Source: UBA8653 sp963978155 (lineage in GTDB: Bacteria > Planctomycetota > Phycisphaerae > Phycisphaerales > SM1A02). From it: DNA of 20,116 bases. A model generated the notes under the pieces. That model ran no database searches. It saw only the letters and a list, made by a program, of their open reading frames with translations, and was not told the DNA's origin. The position numbers and the translations under genes were made by a program. Positions 13,642 through 20,116 of this stretch are shown piece by piece. The DNA is taken from assembly GCA_963978155.1 (NCBI GenBank), contig CAXBRK010000029.1, positions 1-20,116 of the forward strand, written 5' to 3'. The first letter of the stretch is position 1. Every line of letters begins with the position of its first letter.

Positions 13642-14538
13642 TCAGTTGTTGGTTCGAATCAGAACCCGGTCACCGACGGAGACCAGGCCCCGAGCAGCTT
13701 CCGATTCCATTTCAAGAACGCCAGTGGCACGGTTGATGTCGACCGCGGTGATGCGGAGTCGAGCGACGTAGTCACCACCACGGCCAACCGTGGCGATCCA
13801 GCCAACCTTCACGCCGTCACGGCTGCCCGCGTTGATCTCGGCGTAGCTTCGCTCGCCGCCGCGACGAACCTGAACGATGGTGGCATCGAGGTTGCGATCG
13901 GGCTCAATTCCAGCGTCGAGCATTCCGGCGGAAGCCATCGCGTCGAGTTCACCAAAGCGTGCGATGTAGCGGCCGATGATGTCCATCGACGAAGCTTGGT
14001 CGTCCTTCATGCGTTGCAGTTCTTCCTGCAGTGCACGTCGGGCGGCCACAGCCACTTCCAATTGAGCGGCGGTGTCGCGGTAGGTCTCGTCCAGTTCGAC
14101 CCGTCGACGCTCGGCCGCGAGTGCCTCCTGACGAATGCCGGCGAGTTCATCGATCAGAGACTCGGTCAAGTCTTGATTGGCCGAGACTGCGGATGCGAGG
14201 GTGGAGAGGTCATTGGCGATCTGAGCTTTCAAGCCGTTGGCTTGAGAAAGGTCATCTCGCAGCCGCTCCACGGTCGCCGAAGAATCAGCGGCATCATTCC
14301 GGGCGGCTCGAAGGGAAGCCTCAAGTTCAGCAGCTCGGGTGGAAAGACCCGTTTTGACTGCATCGAACTCACCCGACTGGGCGTCGAGTCGACCTTGCAA
14401 CGCGGCAATCTCCGCACGAGATTCCTGCCACTTGGCTTTGTAGGAATCTTCGTTGTAGGCATAGGTCACAACCATCGGCACCAAGGCCGCCGTCAAGAGT
14501 GCCACGAGGGCAACAAAGAGTTTGGAAAGGACGTGCAA
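13642..14538 (-). CDS. Membrane-anchored coiled-coil protein with MreC-like layout, unknown function
   Basis: The 298-residue protein has one N-terminal membrane segment (LFVALVALLTAALVPMVVTY). Residues about 35-205 form a long heptad-rich coiled coil (ESRAEIAALQGRLDAQ, then AAELEASLRAARNDAADSS). The C-terminal domain, about 215-298, is beta-rich: SYAEINAGSRDGVKVGWIATV and GDYVARLRITAVD, ending GLVSVGDRVLIRT. The GSRDGVKVG pattern followed by a conserved exit GD recalls the periplasmic domains of MreC and FlgT-like proteins. The domain order matches MreC, yet mreC itself lies 1.4 kb downstream. The start codon is TTG 14538 with GGAG eight bases upstream; no ATG fits before the membrane segment. 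It is the first gene of a two-gene unit. An envelope scaffold role is inferred. Confidence 0.8.
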   Translation of the reverse strand: MHVLSKLFVALVALLTAALVPMVVTYAYNEDSYKAKWQESRAEIAALQGRLDAQSGEFDAVKTGLSTRAAELEASLRAARNDAADSSATVERLRDDLSQANGLKAQIANDLSTLASAVSANQDLTESLIDELAGIRQEALAAERRRVELDETYRDTAAQLEVAVAARRALQEELQRMKDDQASSMDIIGRYIARFGELDAMASAGMLDAGIEPDRNLDATIVQVRRGGERSYAEINAGSRDGVKVGWIATVGRGGDYVARLRITAVDINRATGVLEMESEAARGLVSVGDRVLIRTNN

Positions 14539-14579
14539 GGTTCAGTCTCCAGATCGCGATCCTCCGCCGCGAAGCAACG

Positions 14580-14585
14580 AGTATA
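14580..14585 (-). promoter_or_regulatory. -10 element for the coiled-coil gene unit
   Basis: The minus strand reads TATACT, one mismatch from consensus, about 42 bases before the TTG start. The region 16-18 bp upstream (GTGCCC) is a weak -35. It lies in the 115-bp gap after the HEAT lipoprotein gene, where a small GGGCA/TGCCC hairpin (14603-14607, 14613-14617) also sits without a T-tract. Confidence 0.5.
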
Positions 14586-14653
14586 GAGGATCCATCCCAA
14601 CAGGGCACAGCCTGCCCCGCTCTTTCGCGTCCAAGAAGTGGCCAAATGGAGAT

Positions 14654-15883
14654 TTATCGCCCCCGGCGAAGCACCGACACCGCCGCGGAAGCCCGAACCA
14701 GCGGGTCAGGGTCTTGCAGCATGGCCAGGAGCTGGACTTCCGCTTCGGATCCCGCCGTGAGACCGAGGACCGCCGCAGCCTGCTGACGGATCAATGGCTG
14801 TTCGTGGGACCCGGACTCGACAATCCACTCAACCGGTGCCATTTCGGGACGCAGTTGAGCGACGGCACCTGCTGCGGCCAAGCCGATCTCAAGAGGGATT
14901 TCGCCCGACGCGGCCTTGAATGCTCTCTCCTCAAGAACACCGGCGTACGTCTGATCTCCGAGCGTTCCCAAGGCCTCGCACGCCAACAAAGCCAATTCTC
15001 CCTGCTCTTCGGGGGCAAAGACCCCCGCTCGAACCGACTCCAACGCATCAGGATCGCCCAGCTCGGCGGCGGCGACCGCGAAGCCGAACTCCACAATTCG
15101 CCGCTGGGCCTCTGGGGTTCCTGGTGCGAATGGGCTGGAAGAGGCCTCTCGCAACAAACGGACGTCTTGCTGGGTGCCGAATGCTCCAAGGAGCATGGCG
15201 GCATTGGCTCGGTGCTCTGGGGTCTTCGAAAATGCGGCCTCGGCCAGAGGGGTCCGGTCTACCTTCCGATTCAGATGGGCCAACGCTGCGGCAGCGGCGG
15301 CACGAACGGACAGGGCTTGGTCGACTCGGAGTCGCTCCAGCACAGGCAGGTACGACTCATCCCCTCGATGAGCGACCACAACAATGGCGATGAAGCGCAC
15401 CCCACGGTTGGCATCTCGAAGCGCAATGGGAAGCACTCGGTTGGCCAAGGTCGAATCAAACTCTGCGGCCTCAACCGCATGGGCACGCAGGGCTGGGGCG
15501 GCATCACGAGCGGCTTCCAAAAGGATAGTCCTGGCTCGGGCCAACGCCCCTTCGGCTTGAATCGGTTTCGGTGTGGTGGCTGCCGCCTCGGGCAGCGCCG
15601 GCCCACTGGGTTCGAGGCTGGTGTCCGACTCTGAAAGAGAAGGTTCGGGTTCTGAAAAAGAAGAAGAACCACCCGCAGCTGTCGCGGTCACCTGAGGGGT
15701 CGTGGAAGGTCTTGGTGTGGTGGTGGTGGCCACTGAACGCATAGCGCCCCCTGGCATTCTTGAGCCTGCGGCCGGACTTGGCCCCGCCGCGCGCCAAGAC
15801 TGGCTCGCCTCAGGATCATCAGAGAGGGTGACACACCCGCTCAAGAATCCCATCGCCATCCACATCAAAGGGGCTTTCTTCAC
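14654..15883 (-). CDS. HEAT-repeat lipoprotein
   Basis: A 409-residue predicted lipoprotein. With GTG 15883 as start the protein opens MKKAPLMWMAMGFLSGC, a compact signal peptide with lipobox LSGC (Cys17). A Ser/Thr/Pro-rich linker of about 90 residues follows (RPSTTPQVTATAAGG). The C-terminal about 290 residues are Ala/Leu-rich helical pairs of the HEAT type (VRFIAIVVVAHRGDESYLPVLE; IRQQAAAVLGLTAGSEAEVQ), probably a protein-binding solenoid. No catalytic motif is seen. The GTG overlaps the lnt stop as GTGA, so translation is coupled to Lnt. An open frame continues 31 codons upstream inside lnt and would bury the signal peptide, so it is rejected. The partner is unknown. Confidence 0.85.
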   Translation of the reverse strand: MKKAPLMWMAMGFLSGCVTLSDDPEASQSWRAAGPSPAAGSRMPGGAMRSVATTTTPRPSTTPQVTATAAGGSSSFSEPEPSLSESDTSLEPSGPALPEAAATTPKPIQAEGALARARTILLEAARDAAPALRAHAVEAAEFDSTLANRVLPIALRDANRGVRFIAIVVVAHRGDESYLPVLERLRVDQALSVRAAAAAALAHLNRKVDRTPLAEAAFSKTPEHRANAAMLLGAFGTQQDVRLLREASSSPFAPGTPEAQRRIVEFGFAVAAAELGDPDALESVRAGVFAPEEQGELALLACEALGTLGDQTYAGVLEERAFKAASGEIPLEIGLAAAGAVAQLRPEMAPVEWIVESGSHEQPLIRQQAAAVLGLTAGSEAEVQLLAMLQDPDPLVRASAAVSVLRRGR

Positions 15884-17451
15884 GGCAGAAGCATATCCCA
15901 CGCCACTCCACGTCGACGTTGCCACACACTCCACACCCCAACGCAGGTCCCAGCCAACACCAAAACCCAATCCCAAAGCACCGCGGCCCGAGCGGCCAAC
16001 GGCGTTCCTTCGCCGACCAATGCTGGCACCGCGATGTTCCCGGCGTGTCGAACAGGGAGCCCGCTGTGCATCCGGCCGGAGGCATCAATCAATCCCGTCC
16101 AGCCGGTGTTGGCGACGCGAACCACCGGGGTTCGATTTTCGATCGCGCGCATTCGACACATGTCCCGGAAACGAGCCCGAGCAGTATCGACTTTGCCAAA
16201 CCAGCCATCATTGCTGGAGACGATGAACACGTCGGCCGCGCGATCACCATCTTCGAAAGCAAAAGACCGCATCAAGGCAGGCAAGGTGCTCTCGTAACAG
16301 ATGGGGGTGGCGAGGCGAATCGAACCCAACACAAATCGGCCCGGAGCATCACCTTGAGCAAGGCCAGCGCCAATCGGACTGCCGTCCGGGACAAAATTCA
16401 TCAGGAACTGACGCAGCTCTGGCACCGTACTCACCAAAGGGATGAACTCGCCGAACGGCGTGAGGCCAATTTTCTCCGCCCGTTCGTGGGTCCCATCGGG
16501 ACGAACAAGAACAGAAGCGTTGACCTGCCGGTCCCAACGCAATCCTCTCTCATCAAAAGCCAAACCATCCCGGATGTTCGTCCCCACGAGCAAAGGTGTG
16601 TCGGATGCTTTGGCCCAGTCCTGCACGAGGCGTGATGGCACCGCCCAAGGCGAACGAAGCTGCGCCAAGACCTCGGTTTCTGGTTCGAACCCAAAGCCTG
16701 GCAACATGGTTTCAGGCCAGATCACCAAATCCACCGGTGGCCCAGAAGCACTGGAAGAAAGAAACTCCGTGACGTCAGGGATCCATCGCTCGGTTGGCCA
16801 GCCGGCTCGAAGGTCTTGGGGAAGGTTGGTCTGCACAAGTCGAAAAACCAAACCACTGTCCACCGGTTCTGGCCGCAGCATGCTTCCGATGAGCACGCAC
16901 GAGAGCAACCCACTCACCGACCATCGCCATGGCACCGCAAAGAACACGAGGACCAAAGCGGAACCAATCCAAGGGCCAAAGACCGACAACCACTGGGCCA
17001 AGCCGTCGTTGACCAAGAGCAGGCGGGACCACGGATCGAAGCCGTATCCGCCAAAAACCCATGTGCCTCGTAGGGCATCCAGAGCGGCGCCGAAAATGAC
17101 AAATCGCCAAAGCGCCCCCGGGCGACGCCCGGTAAGCAACACCAACACTGTTGGCCAAAAAGCGGTGTAGATCCCCAACCCAACTTGAGCCAGTGTGGAA
17201 TACGCCCCCAGCCAACGTTCCGCCAAACTCCACCCGACCGCCAATGCAATGAACAACCCAATATTGTGGCGGCCCGTCCGGCAAGGATGCAACGCCAGCC
17301 GGAGACCAGCTGCCAATCCCAAAGCAGCAGGAAACAGACCGCAATCAAAGCCGTACCCAAGAACCGTGCCTGTGGCGTACACCGCCACCAGCAACCATGG
17401 AGAAAGACGACGATCAGCCAGTCTCGAGGAAGGTGCTGATACCGAGAGCAT
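15880..17451 (-). CDS. lnt: Apolipoprotein N-acyltransferase
   Basis: A 523-residue inner-membrane enzyme that adds the third acyl chain, from phospholipid, to the N-terminal Cys of lipoproteins. About six N-terminal membrane segments precede a periplasmic nitrilase-type domain. The catalytic triad is visible: Glu247 in WPETMLPG, Lys327 in EKIGLTPFGEF and Cys385 in PICYES, matching E. coli Glu267, Lys335 and Cys387. SSNDGWFG and RAIENRTPVVRVANTG are also Lnt hallmarks. The final hydrophobic segment is at the C-terminus. I choose ATG 17451, 19 bases after the accD stop; the frame is open further into accD, but that stretch has no membrane character. The ribosome site is weak, suggesting coupling to accD. 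Its stop overlaps the next lipoprotein gene. Confidence 0.94.
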   Translation of the reverse strand: MLSVSAPSSRLADRRLSPWLLVAVYATGTVLGYGFDCGLFPAALGLAAGLRLALHPCRTGRHNIGLFIALAVGWSLAERWLGAYSTLAQVGLGIYTAFWPTVLVLLTGRRPGALWRFVIFGAALDALRGTWVFGGYGFDPWSRLLLVNDGLAQWLSVFGPWIGSALVLVFFAVPWRWSVSGLLSCVLIGSMLRPEPVDSGLVFRLVQTNLPQDLRAGWPTERWIPDVTEFLSSSASGPPVDLVIWPETMLPGFGFEPETEVLAQLRSPWAVPSRLVQDWAKASDTPLLVGTNIRDGLAFDERGLRWDRQVNASVLVRPDGTHERAEKIGLTPFGEFIPLVSTVPELRQFLMNFVPDGSPIGAGLAQGDAPGRFVLGSIRLATPICYESTLPALMRSFAFEDGDRAADVFIVSSNDGWFGKVDTARARFRDMCRMRAIENRTPVVRVANTGWTGLIDASGRMHSGLPVRHAGNIAVPALVGEGTPLAARAAVLWDWVLVLAGTCVGVWSVWQRRRGVAWDMLLP

Positions 17452-17470
17452 GGCCGCCAAAGGTGGTCCC

Positions 17471-18313
17471 TTATTTGCCGGTGTAATCAATGATGGCGCT
17501 GATCTCGGCCCGAAGATCTCCACGGGCCACCACTCGATCAACGAAACCACAATCTTGCAAGAATTCTGCGCGTTGGAAGCCTTCCGGCAACTTCTGACGA
17601 ATCGTCTGCTCGATCACTCGAGGACCAGCAAAGCCGATTAAGGCACCGGGCTCGGCCAAAATGACATCACCCAGCATGGCAAACGATGCTGTGACCCCTC
17701 CCGTGGTTGGGTCGGCAAGCAGGGAGATGTACAACCCACCCATTTCATGAAAACGGGCCAGTACCGCAGAGGTTTTGGCCATCTGCATCAGGCTGAATCC
17801 AGATTCCATCATGCGAGCACCGCCAGAAGCGCTGACGATGATGAAGGGGAGATCACCCGCTTCGGCTGCTTCGCACGCTCGAGCGATTTTCTCACCAACC
17901 ACCGAACCCATGGAACCGCCAAGGAAGGAGAAATCCATCGCCGCCAGAACCACCCGGCGCCCGTGGATGTAAGCATGACCGGTTCGGACCGCATCACGCT
18001 GACCGGTTTTGGCCCGAGCTTGATTGATCCGATCGGGATAGGCCTTCAGGTCCACAAAGGACAGAGGGTCCACCGCCTGCAAGTCCTCGTCCATCGGTTC
18101 AAAAGAATCTGGATCAACGAGGGTCTCGATGCGACGAACCGCATCCAAACGAAAGTGATGGCCGCACTCTGGACACACCCAAAGATTCGCGGCCAAGGCC
18201 CGGTGAAACAAACTGGCATTGCACGCTGGGCAATGGATCCAGGTGCCATCGGGAACCGCTCGCTTGGCGGCCTCGGAGATTTCGGCCCAGGTTTGGGGAG
18301 GCTTCCCGCTCAT
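17471..18313 (-). CDS. accD: Acetyl-CoA carboxylase carboxyltransferase subunit beta
   Basis: The 280-residue beta subunit moves the carboxyl group from biotin to acetyl-CoA, forming malonyl-CoA for fatty-acid synthesis. A four-Cys zinc ribbon is present: Cys28, Cys31, Cys47 and Cys50 (CPAC, CPEC). The crotonase-fold core carries FLGGSMGSVVGEKI, SASGGARMMES and DPTTGGVTASFAMLGD, with Gly-Gly pairs that build the oxyanion holes. PGALIGFAGPRVIEQTI completes the signature. Length matches the family. ATG 18313 overlaps the rpe stop by four bases (ATGA), with GAGG upstream inside rpe. The partner accA is not in the window. Confidence 0.96.
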   Translation of the reverse strand: MSGKPPQTWAEISEAAKRAVPDGTWIHCPACNASLFHRALAANLWVCPECGHHFRLDAVRRIETLVDPDSFEPMDEDLQAVDPLSFVDLKAYPDRINQARAKTGQRDAVRTGHAYIHGRRVVLAAMDFSFLGGSMGSVVGEKIARACEAAEAGDLPFIIVSASGGARMMESGFSLMQMAKTSAVLARFHEMGGLYISLLADPTTGGVTASFAMLGDVILAEPGALIGFAGPRVIEQTIRQKLPEGFQRAEFLQDCGFVDRVVARGDLRAEISAIIDYTGK

Positions 18314-19032
18314 ACCGCTGCCTCACTGATCGGACCGCGAATGGCCTGAATGGCGGATCGCCGATTCTCGGCCTTGAAGATGGCGCTGGCCGCCACCAAA
18401 ACGTCGCAGCCCGCCTTGCGGCAAGCTTCAGCGTTCACCGGAGCAACGCCCCCATCCATTTGGATGCGGACACCTGAAGGTGCTGCCGAGGAAAGCGCTT
18501 CGGTTTTGGCCAGCACTTCGGCGCGGAACGATTGCCCGGCAAAGCCCGGCTGCACACTCATCACCAACAAGAGTTCAAAGTCCGCGACGTACGGCAGAAT
18601 CTTCTCGACCTCGGTCCCAGGATTGATCGCCAAACCAGCGGTCGCGCCAGCTTTCCGGATCAATTCCGCGGTGGCTCGAGGATCGGCTTGGGGGTGCTCT
18701 GCTTCGACGTGAATCGTCAGATGGTCCGCACCAGCCTTCACGAAGGGCTCGATGAAAGCCTCCGGATGCTGAACCATGAGATGGGCATCCAAACACACCT
18801 CGGGGCACGTGCGACGCAACCCTGCCACGAGATCAGGCCCCATGGTCAAGTTGGGAACAAAGTGACCATCCATAACATCCAAGTGCAGCAGATCACACCC
18901 GGCTTGCATCACGTCGAGTGCCTCGGCACCCAGCTGAGAAAAATCAGCGCCAAGCATGGACGCAGCCACCAATGGCGTTGACGGTGCGTCAGTCAGGGTA
19001 CGAAAGAGATGCTGCTCTGAAGCCACTGGCAC
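18310..19032 (-). CDS. rpe: Ribulose-phosphate 3-epimerase
   Basis: The 240-residue TIM-barrel enzyme interconverts ribulose-5-phosphate and xylulose-5-phosphate in the pentose phosphate pathway. Metal ligands are visible: His50 and Asp52 in LLHLDVMDGHFVPNLT, His84 in DAHLMV and Asp193 in IQMDGGV. VMSVQPGFAGQSF is the conserved phosphate/lid region. The protein has about 20 extra residues before the usual start (LVAASMLGADFSQL). I use GTG 19032, seven bases after the upstream stop, with AAGTGAG as a possible ribosome site; another GTG two codons in is nearly equivalent. It is coupled to accD by the ATGA overlap. Confidence 0.95.
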   Translation of the reverse strand: MPVASEQHLFRTLTDAPSTPLVAASMLGADFSQLGAEALDVMQAGCDLLHLDVMDGHFVPNLTMGPDLVAGLRRTCPEVCLDAHLMVQHPEAFIEPFVKAGADHLTIHVEAEHPQADPRATAELIRKAGATAGLAINPGTEVEKILPYVADFELLLVMSVQPGFAGQSFRAEVLAKTEALSSAAPSGVRIQMDGGVAPVNAEACRKAGCDVLVAASAIFKAENRRSAIQAIRGPISEAAV

Positions 19033-19038
19033 GATCGC

Positions 19039-20088
19039 TCACTTGTCCTTGAGTTGGCTCAAGTACCGTTCGAGATCCAAGCGGTACTTTTGCTTCAAGA
19101 CGGGTGGAGCGACTCGAACGGCACGCCGTTGCAAGTTGACGGCTTCGCGGACCTGTCCTCCCGCGAATGCAATGGCAGCTTCCAAAGCAGGACGTTCCGG
19201 ATCAGAATCTGAAAGTTCTTGGCTGGCCATCTTGGTCAAACGCTCCGCAACATCCAGCCGACGAGCGCTTTCAGGCATGTCCCGGCCAGCGGCGATTTCT
19301 CGGGCCAAATCCGCCATCAACCAATAGTCGTCGCCATATTCAGAAATCACTTCCTCAATCCAGCCGTATGCCCGGTCGACTTCACCCCGGTCGATGGCGT
19401 ACAGACGGAAGATTTCAACCGCGGCTTGGTTCAGGACGCCTTCCCCATCTCGGAGCATTTGCATGTAATACGACTCGGCATCTTGCCAGTCGTTGTACTT
19501 GCGGGCCTCTTTGGCGGACTTCTTGAGCTTCTCGCCGTATGGAGTCAGTTCGTGGTGGTACCGGCCTTTGACAAAGTCTTCGAGGAGACCGTCCAGTTCT
19601 TCTCCCGGAGCGCCAATCCATTGAATGATGCCTTTCGCATCCACCAAAAAGACGGTGGGCAAGCGATCCTTCCGGGGAGAGTTGTCGAGCCAATTGCGGA
19701 AGGTGTTTTCTCCCGAATCGGAGGCAACGGGGAATGTGGTGATACCGGCATACTCTCCGAGGAACCGTTCCAAATCGGAAGTCCCTTCTTTGGAAATACC
19801 CACGACCTGCAATCCTCGGCTGGACCAAATATCGTGGATCCGGCTGATTTCTTGCATCCACAATCCGCAAGATGAACAGGAGTCAGACTTCACCCCAAAG
19901 AAGTACACCAGCAGAGGTTGCTCGGCTTCGATCCGGAACGTGTCGTCGTCGCGCTCTTCACCTTGGATGGCCGGGCGTATCCACGCCGAGGTTTGCATCT
20001 GAGGCTTGGCCGTGCCTGGCTTCACTTCATTGGATTGGGCGAGAACAGGGCTGGTCAACAGCAAGAGTGCGAGCATGAAACGGGTCAT
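19039..20088 (-). CDS. Secreted TlpA-like thioredoxin-fold protein with helical repeat tail
   Basis: The 349-residue protein has an N-terminal signal peptide (MTRFMLALLLLTSPVLAQ, cleavage near residue 18). A thioredoxin/redoxin domain spans about 55-175, with active-site pair Cys71-Ser-Ser-Cys74. GLQVVGISKEG and the cis-Pro motif RLPTVFLVD with KGIIQWIG are typical of TlpA/ResA proteins. The C-terminal about 170 residues are charged helices (YNDWQDAESYYMQMLRDGEG, AYGWIEEVISEYGDDYW) resembling TPR-like repeats. It is probably a periplasmic thiol reductant or a peroxiredoxin-like sensor; the substrate is unknown. ATG 20088 has GGAGG about nine bases upstream. It is the first visible gene of the five-gene operon, ending 6 bp before rpe; the promoter may lie beyond the right edge. 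Confidence 0.85.
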   Translation of the reverse strand: MTRFMLALLLLTSPVLAQSNEVKPGTAKPQMQTSAWIRPAIQGEERDDDTFRIEAEQPLLVYFFGVKSDSCSSCGLWMQEISRIHDIWSSRGLQVVGISKEGTSDLERFLGEYAGITTFPVASDSGENTFRNWLDNSPRKDRLPTVFLVDAKGIIQWIGAPGEELDGLLEDFVKGRYHHELTPYGEKLKKSAKEARKYNDWQDAESYYMQMLRDGEGVLNQAAVEIFRLYAIDRGEVDRAYGWIEEVISEYGDDYWLMADLAREIAAGRDMPESARRLDVAERLTKMASQELSDSDPERPALEAAIAFAGGQVREAVNLQRRAVRVAPPVLKQKYRLDLERYLSQLKDK

Positions 20089-20116
20089 GATGAGAGGCCT
20101 CCAAGGGAAGACGGAT

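Noticed and set aside
13615..14586. Long + strand open frame (323 codons) opposite the coiled-coil gene
   Set aside because: It is antisense to a protein with clear membrane, coiled-coil and beta domains; its own translation has no recognisable domain, and GC-rich codon bias keeps the opposite frame open.
14522..15634. Long + strand open frame (370 codons) opposite the HEAT lipoprotein
   Set aside because: No ribosome site and low-complexity translation; the minus-strand lipoprotein has a lipobox, coupled start and repeats.
15648..15670. GGTTCT/AGAACC inverted repeat
   Set aside because: It lies within the Ser/Glu-rich linker coding region of the lipoprotein and is explained by repetitive Ser codons.
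15884..15976. 31-codon N-terminal extension of the HEAT lipoprotein
   Set aside because: It would place the signal peptide and lipobox internally; the GTGA overlap gives a natural start.
1..20116. CRISPR array, insertion sequence, prophage or attachment site
   Set aside because: No regularly spaced direct repeats, transposase or integrase motifs, or tRNA-associated repeats were seen on either strand.

Overview
The window looks like ordinary chromosome from a moderately GC-rich planctomycete, most likely class Phycisphaerae. The pointers are a secreted Cys-rich protein ending in a single dockerin-like calcium loop followed by a Gly-Pro-Cys tail (8397-9443), a bacterial tricorn-type protease, an HscA-type Hsp70, and full Gram-negative envelope machinery (MreBCD, Lnt, PBP1C). 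The taxonomic call is inference from gene style, not from a marker search. I see no insertion sequence, prophage, CRISPR array, tRNA or rRNA.

Left part (1-2901): the 3' end of a penicillin-binding protein 1C gene on + overlaps tail to tail with hscA on -. A site-2-protease-like membrane metalloprotease is divergent from hscA across a 43-bp gap that holds a small inverted repeat.

Translation block (2906-4609, +): a good promoter, a structured leader, then rpsP-trmD-rplS. rimM, usually between rpsP and trmD, is absent. A second structured leader sits directly before rplS. A large tricorn protease (4679-7897) follows with its own strong Shine-Dalgarno.

Middle (7898-9512): a possible 66-aa basic protein on -, a + strand terminator, then a secreted PPC-like/dockerin-tail protein closed by a textbook terminator.

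Envelope block (9511-13630, all -): mreB-mreC-mreD, then a GlmU-like sugar-nucleotide/left-handed beta-helix protein. Upstream, behind its own terminator, is a two-gene unit: a membrane-anchored coiled-coil protein with an MreC-reminiscent C-terminal domain, and a 61-aa single-pass membrane protein.

Right part (14654-20088, all -): a tight operon of TlpA-like thioredoxin protein, rpe, accD, lnt and a HEAT-repeat lipoprotein. rpe/accD overlap by ATGA and lnt/lipoprotein by GTGA. The operon links fatty-acid supply (AccD), lipoprotein maturation (Lnt) and a lipoprotein that would be an Lnt client.

No wholly new multi-gene system is evident. The best candidates for undescribed biology are the two ribosomal-protein leaders, the coiled-coil/single-pass pair beside mreBCD, and the small basic ORF behind the tricorn gene.
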